From JAVEDQ01 sp963783105 (GTDB lineage Bacteria; Actinomycetota; Actinomycetes; Frankiales; Frankiaceae): DNA of 64,000 bases. Of the stretch, positions 8,401 to 16,442 are shown in pieces. Position numbers and translations under genes: made by a program. The notes below the pieces were generated by a model. The model made no database searches. It had not been told where the DNA came from and saw only the letters and a program-made list of their open reading frames with translations. The stretch is from positions 983,299 through 1,047,298 of the forward strand of contig CAWAMI010000003.1 in the NCBI GenBank assembly GCA_963783105.1. Direction: 5' to 3'. Numbering within the stretch: the first letter of the stretch is position 1; every line of letters begins with the position of its first letter.

Positions 8401-9108
8401 GTGGTAGCGGGAGCTGCCGAGCAACCCGGTCGGCCACGCCGACGGGGTCGATCGAGATGGCTGATCGCGGTCGGCGTCGCGCTGCTCCTGCTCGCCGTTG
8501 CCGGCACCGTCGTCTACCGACATCGCGAGTCGCCGCCTTCCGGATGCCGGACGAGCTCCACGCCGGTCACCACCGGTTCGCCCACCGCCGCGGTCCTGGG
8601 CGACTCCTACACGGCCGGGCTGGGGCTGGCCGAGCCGCGGCTGGCCTGGTCCACCCTGCTCGGGCGTCTGGAGGGCTGGCGTACCTACGCCGAGGGCATC
8701 TCCGGCACGGGGCTGACGAACAGCGGCTTCTGCACGCACGCCGACTTCGGCGCGCGCCTCCCGAAGGCCCTCGCGCACCACCCCCGGATCCTCGTGGTGC
8801 AGGGCGGGCTGAACGACACCGGCGCTCCGCCGGGGGCACCTGGGGCCGCGCTGACCCGGCTGCTCGACCGGTCCGCCCGGGTGCCGCGGCTGGTCGTCGT
8901 CGGACCGCCCGCCGCCCCAGGAGAACCCCGGCCCGTCCTGCAGCGCATCGATGCCGAGTTCCGGGCGGCCTGCCGTCCGCCGCACTGCACCTACGTCAGC
9001 GCTCTCGGCTGGCAGCTCCCGTTCCAACCGGACCGGATACACCTGACCCCGGCCGGGCACATGATGTTCGCCGAGCACGTGTCGGAGGCGCTGCAGGGTC
9101 GCAGGTGA
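8401..9108 (+). CDS. Secreted/anchored SGNH hydrolase
   Basis: A 235-residue protein with a basic N-terminus, one transmembrane or signal-anchor helix (residues about 20-38, WLIAVGVALLLLAVAGTVVY) and an extracytoplasmic SGNH/GDSL domain. Block I is GDSYTAGLG with the nucleophilic serine, block III is GGLND, and block V is DRIHL with the catalytic Asp/His. Two cysteines (ACRPPHC) may form a disulfide. Such enzymes hydrolyse ester or acetyl groups on envelope glycans or lipids; the substrate is unknown. The GTG start lies 25 bases after the acyl-CoA synthetase stop, so co-transcription is likely. Confidence 0.85.
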   Translation: MVAGAAEQPGRPRRRGRSRWLIAVGVALLLLAVAGTVVYRHRESPPSGCRTSSTPVTTGSPTAAVLGDSYTAGLGLAEPRLAWSTLLGRLEGWRTYAEGISGTGLTNSGFCTHADFGARLPKALAHHPRILVVQGGLNDTGAPPGAPGAALTRLLDRSARVPRLVVVGPPAAPGEPRPVLQRIDAEFRAACRPPHCTYVSALGWQLPFQPDRIHLTPAGHMMFAEHVSEALQGRR

Positions 9109-9161
9109 GTCCACGACCGCCGTCGCAGCGACCGCAGCGGCAGCGGCGATGGCAGCGTCGA

Positions 9162-10307
9162 TCAGAACACGTCGACCGGGTGCTCGTCGGAGCCGTCGAG
9201 CAGGCCGCGCAGCCGGTCGGCGAGCACGTCCCACCGCCACCTTTCCTCGACCCACGCCCGGCCCGCCGCCCCCATGCGATGACGGAGTCCCTCGTCGTCG
9301 AGCAGGGCGATGAGTCTGTCGGCGACGGCCCGAGGGTCCCGGCCGTCCACGACGTAGCCGGTCTCCCCCTCCCGCACCGCGTCCGGCGAGCCACCACTAT
9401 CGCCGGCGACCACCGGCAGCCCGGTCGCGTTCGCCTCGAGGAACACGATGCCGAGGCCCTCCACCTCCAGCCCGCCGCGGCGGGTGCGGCACGGCATGGA
9501 GAAGACGTCGCCCGCGGCGTAGTGGGCCGGCAGCTCCTCCCACGGCACCGACCCGGTCAGCACGACGTCCCGCTCCACCCCGTTCTCGCGGGCGAGCCGC
9601 TGCAGGGTGTCCCGGTAGGGCCCGCCGCCGACGAGCAGGAGCGCCGCGCCCGGGATCCGGCGCCGCACGGCGGGCAACGCGCGGATGAGGACGTCCTGGC
9701 CCTTGCGCGGCACGAGCCGGCTGACGCACACGACGACGGGCCGGTCGCCCAGACCGTGCCGGAGCCGGATGGCGTCCCCGTCCGCGGACGGCGAGAACAG
9801 CTGCGAGTCGACACCGCTCGGTAGCTGCGCCATCGTCGCCCGCGGACCGAACGCCGGCTCGAGCCGCTTGCGCGTGTAGTCGCCGAGGTAGGTGACGACA
9901 TCGGTCGTCGTCCCGATGCGGCGCAGCATCTGCCGGGCTCCCGGCAGCAGCGCCCACCCGACCTCGTGTCCATGAGTGCTGGCGACGAAGCGCTGCACCC
10001 CGGATCGTCGCAGCGGCGCCGCGAGCAGACCCAGCGGTGCCGCCGCCCCGAACCAGACCGCCTCGCAGTCGTGCTCGCGGGCGAGGGCAGCCGCCCTCCT
10101 GTGGACCGCCGGGGTCGGCAGCATCAGCGACGTCGGGTGCCGCACCACGGGGAACGCCTGAGCGGCGTCGAACTCGGCGGCGCCGGACCAGTTGGAGGCG
10201 TAGACCACGACCTCCTCCGGCCGCAACCGCGAGGCCAACGAGTGGACGAACGCCTGGATCCCGCCCGGGCGCGGCGGATAGTCGTTCGTGACGACCAGCA
10301 CCTTCAC
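9162..10307 (-). CDS. pimB: GDP-mannose-dependent mannosyltransferase PimB
   Basis: A 381-residue GT4 (GT-B fold) enzyme, predicted to add the second mannose to phosphatidylinositol monomannoside on the cytoplasmic face of the membrane. The N-terminal motif TNDYPPRPGGIQ is typical of PimB, THGHEVGW is mid-protein, VSRLVPRKGQDVLI begins the donor-binding domain, and the GT4 EX7E signature is seen around VEGLGIVFLEANATGLPVV. It begins with GTG overlapping the stop of the M48 protease gene (GTGA). Close relatives such as MgtA use other acceptors, so PimB is the best but not certain call. Confidence 0.85.
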   Translation of the reverse strand: MKVLVVTNDYPPRPGGIQAFVHSLASRLRPEEVVVYASNWSGAAEFDAAQAFPVVRHPTSLMLPTPAVHRRAAALAREHDCEAVWFGAAAPLGLLAAPLRRSGVQRFVASTHGHEVGWALLPGARQMLRRIGTTTDVVTYLGDYTRKRLEPAFGPRATMAQLPSGVDSQLFSPSADGDAIRLRHGLGDRPVVVCVSRLVPRKGQDVLIRALPAVRRRIPGAALLLVGGGPYRDTLQRLARENGVERDVVLTGSVPWEELPAHYAAGDVFSMPCRTRRGGLEVEGLGIVFLEANATGLPVVAGDSGGSPDAVREGETGYVVDGRDPRAVADRLIALLDDEGLRHRMGAAGRAWVEERWRWDVLADRLRGLLDGSDEHPVDVF

Positions 10308-11686
10308 GAAGCCGGACTCCCGTCGGCGCTTCCGGTCAGCAGGGGTCCGGGCACGTCGAGACCTTCGCGGGCCGCCCAGCGCCGGGCCAGCGCGATGCGG
10401 TCCGGCACCGTCGGGTGCGAGCCGAACAGTGCGCGGGCCAGCGGCGGCGGATCGAGATCGGCCAGGTTCGTCACCGCCAGGCGGCGCTCCGAGGCGACGA
10501 AGGAATCGGCATCGCGGGTCAGGTCCAGCGAGTGCACGTCCGCTCGCGCCTCGACGCGTCGGCTGACGAGGTTCAGCACAGGACCGGTCAGTGACCCCAC
10601 GACCTGCACGACCAGCAGGGCAAGGGCCAAGGACCGAGGGTCGCCGACTCCGCGCGTGCCTGCCCGACGCTGTGCGGACGGCATCGTCAGAACCACGTGC
10701 AGCAGGACCACGGTGAAAGCCGCCAGCACGGCACCGACCAGCGTGCCCCGCAGGACGTCCTGCTCCTTGGCGTGGCCGAGCTCGTGCGCCACCACCAGCC
10801 GGACCTCCGGAGCCGGGGCTCCGTTCAGCAGCGTGTCGAAGACGACGATCCGGCGGGTGCGACCGAAGCCGGAGACGTAGGCGTTGAGCGCGGTCGTGCG
10901 GCGGGAGGCGTCGGCGACGAGCACGTCGGTGACCGCTACCCCGTCCGCCTTCGCGAGAGCCAGCAACTCGTCACGCAGCGGTCCCTTCTCGAGGGGCCGG
11001 AACTTCGCGAACAGGGGCTCCACCAGCATCGGGAAGCCGAACGACAGGAGGAACACCAGCCCAGCCGCAGCCGCTGCACCGACGACCCACCACGAGCCGG
11101 GTGCGGCCCGCGCGAGCGCGAAGGCGCTCGGAACGGCCGGCAGGAGCAGGACGGTGCCGAGCGCCAATCCCTTCACCCGGTCGAGGGACCACGACCGCCA
11201 CGTCTGTACCGAGAGTCCCCATCGCCGGGCCAGGCGCTCCGACCAGACCCCGAACGGGAGCGTCGCCAGCGCACCGACCGCGAAAACCGCGCCGGCACCG
11301 ACGGTCGCCTCGCCGAGCCATCGGCCCCCCGCCAGCCGCCCCGCGGATTCGACGACGCGGCTGCCGAGCGGGGTGAGCCCGAGCCCGACCGAGACGACGA
11401 GCCCCGTTCCGAGCCGGAGGTAGACGGGTCGACGTGTCTCCGCTGCCCGGCGCGCACCGCGCGCCCGCTCCTCCTCAGAGAAGTCGCCACTGCCTAACAG
11501 GGCGGCCCCGTCTGCATCCGCATTCGAGGACGGGCTTCCGGCGGCTGCCAGACCACCGCCGCCGGCGCCGGCGGCATCCTCCTTCTCGCCCAGCGGACGC
11601 CAAGGAGTGCCTCTGGCGACGATGGCAGCGCCCAACGCGAGCAAACCGCCGGCCACCACCACGGCGGATGTTCGTCCGAGGGTCAC
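10304..11686 (-). CDS. M48-family membrane metalloprotease (CAAX protease type)
   Basis: A 460-residue polytopic zinc protease of the Ste24/HtpX class. Four or more transmembrane helices surround the zinc motif HELGH in VVAHELGHAKEQ (residues about 299-310), and the third ligand region is EARADVHSLDL further on. The N-terminal 80 residues are disordered and rich in Gly/Ala/Ser. Family members cleave membrane proteins or prenylated peptides; the substrate is unknown. The start is GTG 11686, preceded by GGGAG. It is translationally coupled to pimB by a four-base overlap. Confidence 0.88.
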   Translation of the reverse strand: MTLGRTSAVVVAGGLLALGAAIVARGTPWRPLGEKEDAAGAGGGGLAAAGSPSSNADADGAALLGSGDFSEEERARGARRAAETRRPVYLRLGTGLVVSVGLGLTPLGSRVVESAGRLAGGRWLGEATVGAGAVFAVGALATLPFGVWSERLARRWGLSVQTWRSWSLDRVKGLALGTVLLLPAVPSAFALARAAPGSWWVVGAAAAAGLVFLLSFGFPMLVEPLFAKFRPLEKGPLRDELLALAKADGVAVTDVLVADASRRTTALNAYVSGFGRTRRIVVFDTLLNGAPAPEVRLVVAHELGHAKEQDVLRGTLVGAVLAAFTVVLLHVVLTMPSAQRRAGTRGVGDPRSLALALLVVQVVGSLTGPVLNLVSRRVEARADVHSLDLTRDADSFVASERRLAVTNLADLDPPPLARALFGSHPTVPDRIALARRWAAREGLDVPGPLLTGSADGSPAS

Positions 11687-11749
11687 GACGACGCTCCCGG
11701 TCCGCGGCCTGCCACGGCCGGATCGTACGGGCGACGCAACGGCGCCGGC

Positions 11750-11965
11750 TCAGCCCGCACGACGCGTCCGAGGCTTCGAGGGCGGAGCCGCCCCGGGCAC
11801 CAGCCGCAACGGCGGAAGTAGGCCGCCGTCGGCCAGGACCGCCAGGGCCTGGCGCTCGTCGGCGTCGAGTTCCACGCCTTCGGTCGGGGCCTCGAGCATG
11901 ACGCTCAGCACGCAACCGCCGCAGGCCGTCCCGCGGCCGACGCAGGTGTCGCAGTCGATCAGCAC
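11750..11965 (-). CDS. Small conserved Cys-rich protein
   Basis: A 71-residue protein starting LIDCDTCVGRGTACGGC, with four cysteines in the first 17 residues (CxxC and CxxC), then a helix with ELDADERQALAVLADGGLLPPLRL. I chose GTG 11965 because AAGGAG lies six bases upstream; the frame extends to 12061, but that part is basic and low-complexity. Similar short proteins are widespread in actinobacteria. The cysteines suggest metal binding, but the function is unknown. It lies upstream of, and on the same strand as, the M48 protease gene. Confidence 0.75.
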   Translation of the reverse strand: MLIDCDTCVGRGTACGGCVLSVMLEAPTEGVELDADERQALAVLADGGLLPPLRLVPGAAPPSKPRTRRAG

Positions 11966-12519
11966 GGTGATCTCCTTCCGCCGCCGGCTGCGCCCTCGCG
12001 CCCCGGCCGTTGCCCGGACGATCCGGGCGACGTCGGGGACGCTAGGAGAACCCTCCGACATTTAGCGTTCGTGCTGGCCCTGGCGAGTTCGGGGTCAGGT
12101 CGCGGAACCGACGTCTACGGCTGACTCCGACGGGCCCTTCGAGGTCTGAAATCTGATTGTCGAGGAGTCGGGCCCGGGGCCGTGGCGGCGATGCTGTGGG
12201 CCTGGTCGGGCGTGCTGGTCCGTCGTGGTGGGGTCAGGCCGTGGAGCAGGACGCCGTCACGGGTGCGCGCCAGGAGATCAGCGGCCGTTGCGGTCTCGGC
12301 GGAATCGCCTTGGCCTGCTTGCGGACATCGGCAGTCGCGGAAGCAACCGACCACGCGGCTGATCTCACCCATGGTCCGCGGTCGCACCCGCCCCAGGCGG
12401 AAATGGGAGCGACCCCGGCGTCCCTCCTGCGGTTGACACCAGCCGCCACCCGGCCGAGGCTGAGCGACCGATTCGGGGTCGGGTGCGTGGGTGCCTCCAT
12501 GAAGAAGGACGTGACCTCG
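11966..12519. other. Gene-poor stretch before the MOSC fusion gene
   Basis: About 550 bases with no gene I can support. Open frames exist on both strands, but none shows a domain, a biased composition or a ribosome site. Codon use differs from the neighbours and the text is slightly less GC-rich. It may hold the promoter of the fusion gene and the remains of an insertion boundary. Confidence 0.4.
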
Positions 12520-14319
12520 ATGGATGGCGGCAAGCTTGCGCAGGGCGCATCCGGCACGTTGCCCGGCGGGTCGCCGACCGTGGCGACCTTGGTGTCGGTC
12601 AACGTGGGGAGGCCGAAGGACGTCGAGTGGCGCGGCCAGACGGTGCACACCGGCATCTGGAAGCAGTCGATGCCCGGGCCGCATCGGGTCGGCCGGGTCA
12701 ACATCGACGGCGATGGGCAGGGCGACCTGCTCGGGCACGGTGGCGAGCAACGCGCTGTCCTGGTCTACCAGCTCGACTCCTACCGGCACTGGCAGGAGCA
12801 CCTCGGCCGAAACGACTTCACGTATGGCCAGTTCGGCGAGAACCTCACCGTCGACGGTCTGCCCGACGACGAAGTTTGCATCGGGGACCGCTATCGCATC
12901 GGGACCGCAGAGTTCGAGGTGACGCAGCCCCGAGTCACCTGCTACCGCGTCGGCCTCCGGATGGGCGAGCCCAGGATGGCAGCACTGCTGGTCAACCACC
13001 ACCGGCCAGGGTTCTACCTTCGGGTGCTGACCGAGGGCCACATCCAGGCTGGTGATCCCATCGTGCGGACCAAGGCAGGTCCGGGGACGGTCAGCATTTG
13101 CGAGGCCGACGCGTTGCTGTATCTACCGGAGCCGAGTCGGGAGCGGCTTGGTGTCGCCCTCGCGAACCCCGCGCTCAGTCCCGGTTGGCAGGCCTCGTTC
13201 CAAGACCTGCTGAGCGGAACCACCACGGATGGGCGGGACGGTAACCGCGCACTGGGACTGGCGTGGACCGGATTTCGCGAGCTGCGCGTCGCCGCCGTGA
13301 CGGCGGAGACCCCAACCGTCACGTCAATCGAACTCGAGGCGGAGGACGAGACACCACTGCCCCCGGCCCGCCCCGGTCAGTACGTGACGCTTCGGCTCCC
13401 GGATGCCGGACGGCCACCGCCGGTACGCAGCTACTCGTTGTCGTCGGCGCCCGGCGCTCCCCGGTACCGGATAAGCGTGAAGCGGGAGCCGCACGGCGTG
13501 GTCAGCGGCTACCTGCACGATCACCTTCGCGCCGGCACTGTGGTCGAGGTCGCGGCCCCCCGTGGCGAGTTCGTCCTCACCGACGGCAAGTCCCCCGTTC
13601 TCCTGATCTCGGCGGGCATCGGTGTCACGCCGGTGCTGGCCATGCTGTACGCCCTGGTCCAGCAGGACACCGACCGGGAGACTTGGTGGCTGCACGCCAC
13701 ACGGAACGAGGCCGACAACGCCCTGACCCGCGACGTCGACGACCTGGTGCCACGGCTGGCGCTGGCGCGGGTGCACGTGTTCTACAGCGCGCCCCAGGGC
13801 GACGTATCCGGGGCCACCGGTGCCGAGGTGGGTCGCCTCGGCCCTGCGACGCTGGCCAGACTCAGGCTGCCCTCCGACGCCACCGCCTACCTGTGTGGGC
13901 CAGCCGGCTTCATGACCGACGTCGCGTCCGCACTGAGCGCTGCCGGGCTCGACCCAGCTCACGTGCGCACAGAAGCGTTCACGACTCAAGAGGCCATCAC
14001 CCCCGGTCTCGTACCGCGAGCCCGGGTGGCGCCGCATCAGCCGGAGTCAGGGGCCGACGCAAGCGGCCCTACGGTCACGTTCGCGCGCAGCGGGCTGTCC
14101 ACGGGCTTCGACGATCGATGGAACAGCCTGCTGGAACTGGCGGAGGCCTGCGACGTGCCGACCCGATGGATCTGCCGGAGTGGCGTATGCCAGACCTGTC
14201 GGACGCCGCTGCTGACCGGCGTCGTCCGCTACATCGACGACCCACTCCAGCCGCCCCCTCCGGACGAGGTCCTGATCTGCTCGGCACGACCGGAGAGCGA
14301 CGTCGTCCTAGACCTTTGA
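12520..14319 (+). CDS. MOSC - flavoreductase - ferredoxin fusion protein
   Basis: A 599-residue three-part protein. Residues about 20-170 form a MOSC domain of the YiiM type, with VNVGRPKDVEW, HTGIWK, GENLTVDG and the cofactor-binding cysteine in PRVTCYRVG. Residues about 175-235 match the YiiM alpha-helical domain. Residues about 250-470 form a ferredoxin-NADP reductase module (FAD motif RSYSLSS, NAD(P) motif AGIGVTPVLAML, CGPAGFM). Residues about 510-599 form a plant-type [2Fe-2S] domain (CRSGVCQTC, then CSARP). Electrons would pass from NAD(P)H via FAD and Fe-S to the molybdenum centre, probably to reduce N-hydroxylated compounds. ATG 12520 has an AAGGA about ten bases upstream; ATG 12499 is an alternative. 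Its composition suggests acquisition by transfer. Confidence 0.88.
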   Translation: MDGGKLAQGASGTLPGGSPTVATLVSVNVGRPKDVEWRGQTVHTGIWKQSMPGPHRVGRVNIDGDGQGDLLGHGGEQRAVLVYQLDSYRHWQEHLGRNDFTYGQFGENLTVDGLPDDEVCIGDRYRIGTAEFEVTQPRVTCYRVGLRMGEPRMAALLVNHHRPGFYLRVLTEGHIQAGDPIVRTKAGPGTVSICEADALLYLPEPSRERLGVALANPALSPGWQASFQDLLSGTTTDGRDGNRALGLAWTGFRELRVAAVTAETPTVTSIELEAEDETPLPPARPGQYVTLRLPDAGRPPPVRSYSLSSAPGAPRYRISVKREPHGVVSGYLHDHLRAGTVVEVAAPRGEFVLTDGKSPVLLISAGIGVTPVLAMLYALVQQDTDRETWWLHATRNEADNALTRDVDDLVPRLALARVHVFYSAPQGDVSGATGAEVGRLGPATLARLRLPSDATAYLCGPAGFMTDVASALSAAGLDPAHVRTEAFTTQEAITPGLVPRARVAPHQPESGADASGPTVTFARSGLSTGFDDRWNSLLELAEACDVPTRWICRSGVCQTCRTPLLTGVVRYIDDPLQPPPPDEVLICSARPESDVVLDL

Positions 14320-14514
14320 CGTCGTGTTCGACGTCAGCGTGCATCGTCAGCAAGGGCTTGAGGGCAAGTGTCATCAGCGGAGACCGGGTGACAGGACGCG
14401 GGGCGGTGCAGCAGCTTAGAACGAGGTCACCCAACCCCTTGGACCGTTCATAGAACTGGCCGTCGGCGAGCGCAGAATGCCGACGACACCCGTATTGCTG
14501 AAGCTGCGGCCTGC

Positions 14515-15858
14515 TCAACCCCGGTCGAGCCGAGCCAGGAGCGTCTCGCTCGCGAGCGCCCGAGCGCCCGCCGCGCGCACCGCAGTCACGATCTCCCGGT
14601 CATTGGTCACCACCGCCACCGGGCGACCGGTTGGCTCGGCCCGCACCAGCCGCACGAGCAGGTCGTCGGCCAACTCCCCGACCGCGCTGAACAGGACCCG
14701 CACTCCGCGCGGCACGGGCACGCCCGTCGGCCGGGTCGTCGCCGCCGTTCCGTCGAAGACGCAGGTCAGCTCGACCCCCGGGTTGCGGGCGGCCAGTGCG
14801 CCGAGCCCGGCGAGCAGCCTGTTGCGCTGGCTCTCGAGCGTCAGGTCCGGGAAGCCGGTCTTCGTGACGTTGTAGCCGTCGACGAGCAGGTGCAGGCCAG
14901 GGGCGGTCAGCACGGCGTCGAGCAGCGCCGGGTCGGTCGGCACCTGTCCGCGCGCGGCGAACACCCCGGCGAGCGGATCGGCCGCGGCGGCGTCGAGCTC
15001 GGACCCGGTCGCCGCCCCGTCCGCGGGCCGCTCCACCAGGGCGGGCAGATCGAGTTCTCGCCGCAGACCCGCGCTGGCGGCGAGCAGGCTGTCCAGCAGG
15101 ACCCGCAACCGCACGCTGTCCGCGCCCCGGTTCTCCCGGATCGAGCGACGGGCACTACCGAGGGCGGTCTCGGCTTCGCTGAGCCGTTGCCGCAACCGCC
15201 GGTTCTCGGCCTCCGCCTCCCGAGCCGCGAGCGCCGCGTTCTCCTCAGCGGCGGACAGCCCCCGGGCCGCCTCCGCCCGCGCGTTCTCCACCTCGGCCAT
15301 CGCCCGCGCCGCGGCGGCCTCGGCGGACCGGAGCTTGCGGCGCAGTTCGTCGGCCTCGGCGCGACTCGCACCCGCCTCCGAGCGGAGCCGGGCGATTCCC
15401 TCGCGCGCCTCGACGCGAGCACGGTCCAGTTCGATCCGGAGGCGCTGCACCTCCTCCGCCTCGCCGGCGGACGCGGCCTGGGCCATCTCCTGCTCGACCT
15501 GGCGCCGCAGGTCCCCCGCCCCCGGCGTGTCCAGGACGTAGGCGATCGCGGCGAGATCCACGAGCGGTGCCGCGGGCGGGGCTGTTCCGTCGCGCAAGGC
15601 GGAGGACAGCTCGGGATGCTCCTGCCCGACGTGCTCGGCGACCTGCTCCCGGAAGCCCGCATCCGTCTCGAGCGCGACCGCGAGCGCGGAGCCGCCGAGC
15701 CTGCTCTGCTTGGCCGGGGTGAAGCGGCGGATGGAGCGCAGCGCGGCCGGCACCTCGGTGTCCGGAAGGCTGTTGAGCGTGCTCGCCGCGAGCGCGACGA
15801 CCCGCGCACGGACCGTGGCTGGAAGAGCGGAGCGGCCGCTGTCCGACGCCGCCGCCAT
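14515..15858 (-). CDS. NYN-domain RNA-binding/nuclease protein with coiled coil
   Basis: A 447-residue protein. Residues about 1-130 are helical, residues about 135-260 form a long Glu/Arg/Ala-rich coiled coil, and the C-terminal part (from about residue 320) is a YacP/NYN PIN-like domain with the acidic motif LLVDGYNVTKTGFP, CVFDG, and VVTNDREIV. NYN domains are metal-dependent ribonucleases or RNA-binding modules. The ATG at 15858 follows GGAGGG. Orthologues with the same layout are conserved near the respiratory cluster of actinobacteria. The RNA target is unknown. Confidence 0.85.
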   Translation of the reverse strand: MAAASDSGRSALPATVRARVVALAASTLNSLPDTEVPAALRSIRRFTPAKQSRLGGSALAVALETDAGFREQVAEHVGQEHPELSSALRDGTAPPAAPLVDLAAIAYVLDTPGAGDLRRQVEQEMAQAASAGEAEEVQRLRIELDRARVEAREGIARLRSEAGASRAEADELRRKLRSAEAAAARAMAEVENARAEAARGLSAAEENAALAAREAEAENRRLRQRLSEAETALGSARRSIRENRGADSVRLRVLLDSLLAASAGLRRELDLPALVERPADGAATGSELDAAAADPLAGVFAARGQVPTDPALLDAVLTAPGLHLLVDGYNVTKTGFPDLTLESQRNRLLAGLGALAARNPGVELTCVFDGTAATTRPTGVPVPRGVRVLFSAVGELADDLLVRLVRAEPTGRPVAVVTNDREIVTAVRAAGARALASETLLARLDRG

Positions 15859-15917
15859 GCGGTCCCTCCGTCCCTCGCCTTACCCCGACCCCGCGCCCGG
15901 AAGGGCGGCCTCCAGCC

Positions 15918-16316
15918 CTAGCCGCCCAGGGCGGTTCGGATGCGCTGCTGGGCGTCGTCGAGCATCGCCGGGTCGGGGTCGGGGTCGGCTCGGTCGAAGC
16001 GGACCTCGGCCTCGGAATCGATCGGCACGAGGTGCACGTGCACGTGCGGCACCTCGAGGCCGAGCAGCAGCGCCGCGACCCGCTGCGGCGAGAAGGCGTC
16101 GTCGATCGCCTTGCCCACCTTCTGGCATGCGGACCAGATCGCGTGCATCTCCGACTCGGACAGGTCGAGCCAGTCGGCGACCTCCCGCCGCGGCACCACC
16201 AGCGTGTGGCCGGGCTTCAGTGGCGCGATGGTCAGGAACGCGACGACCTGCTCGTCGGTGTAGACGAAGCGACCCGGCAGGTCCCCATTGATGATCTTCG
16301 TGAAGACACTCGCCAT
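15918..16316 (-). CDS. HIT-family hydrolase
   Basis: A 132-residue histidine-triad protein. The catalytic motif HVHVHLVP lies near residues 93-100, and the N-terminal FTKIINGDLPGRFVYTD is typical of HinT-like enzymes, which cleave nucleoside phosphoramidates or dinucleotides. I chose ATG 16316 because a TACGTT hexamer ends seven bases upstream, fitting a leaderless mRNA; the frame also allows 16325. It is divergent from the exonuclease gene. Confidence 0.9.
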   Translation of the reverse strand: MASVFTKIINGDLPGRFVYTDEQVVAFLTIAPLKPGHTLVVPRREVADWLDLSESEMHAIWSACQKVGKAIDDAFSPQRVAALLLGLEVPHVHVHLVPIDSEAEVRFDRADPDPDPAMLDDAQQRIRTALGG

Positions 16317-16323
16317 ACGCCGC

Positions 16324-16329
16324 AACGTA
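16324..16329 (-). promoter_or_regulatory. Leaderless -10 (TACGTT) for the HIT gene
   Basis: The minus strand reads TACGTT seven bases before the ATG at 16316. A TANNNT hexamer at this distance places transcription start at the start codon. No convincing -35 box is seen. Confidence 0.5.
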
Positions 16330-16430
16330 CCGCCTCACCCGGGTGGGACCTGCCCTGCGAAGGCGGGCCGGCAACCGCGGGTGCCGGGCCGGCCGCCGCG
16401 CGCCTGCCCAGAATTGTCGGAGGTCGCTCC

Positions 16431-16436
16431 TACGTT
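16431..16436 (+). promoter_or_regulatory. Leaderless -10 (TACGTT) for the exonuclease gene
   Basis: TACGTT ends six bases before the ATG at 16443 and no ribosome site is present, fitting a leaderless transcript. The -35 region is not recognisable. Confidence 0.5.
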
Positions 16437-16442
16437 GCTGCC

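Noticed and set aside
6480..8507. 675-codon frame antisense to the acyl-CoA synthetase
   Set aside because: Very long but made of Val/Leu/Asp/Gly/Arg shadow sequence. The plus-strand frame has all ligase motifs.
12115..13041. Minus-strand frame across the gene-poor stretch
   Set aside because: Its greater part is antisense to the MOSC domain and the rest has no recognisable motif, so I did not call a gene.
14386..14432. GGGTGAC/GTCACCC inverted repeat after the MOSC fusion gene
   Set aside because: Seven bases with a 33-base loop in a weakly structured gap is too little to call a terminator.
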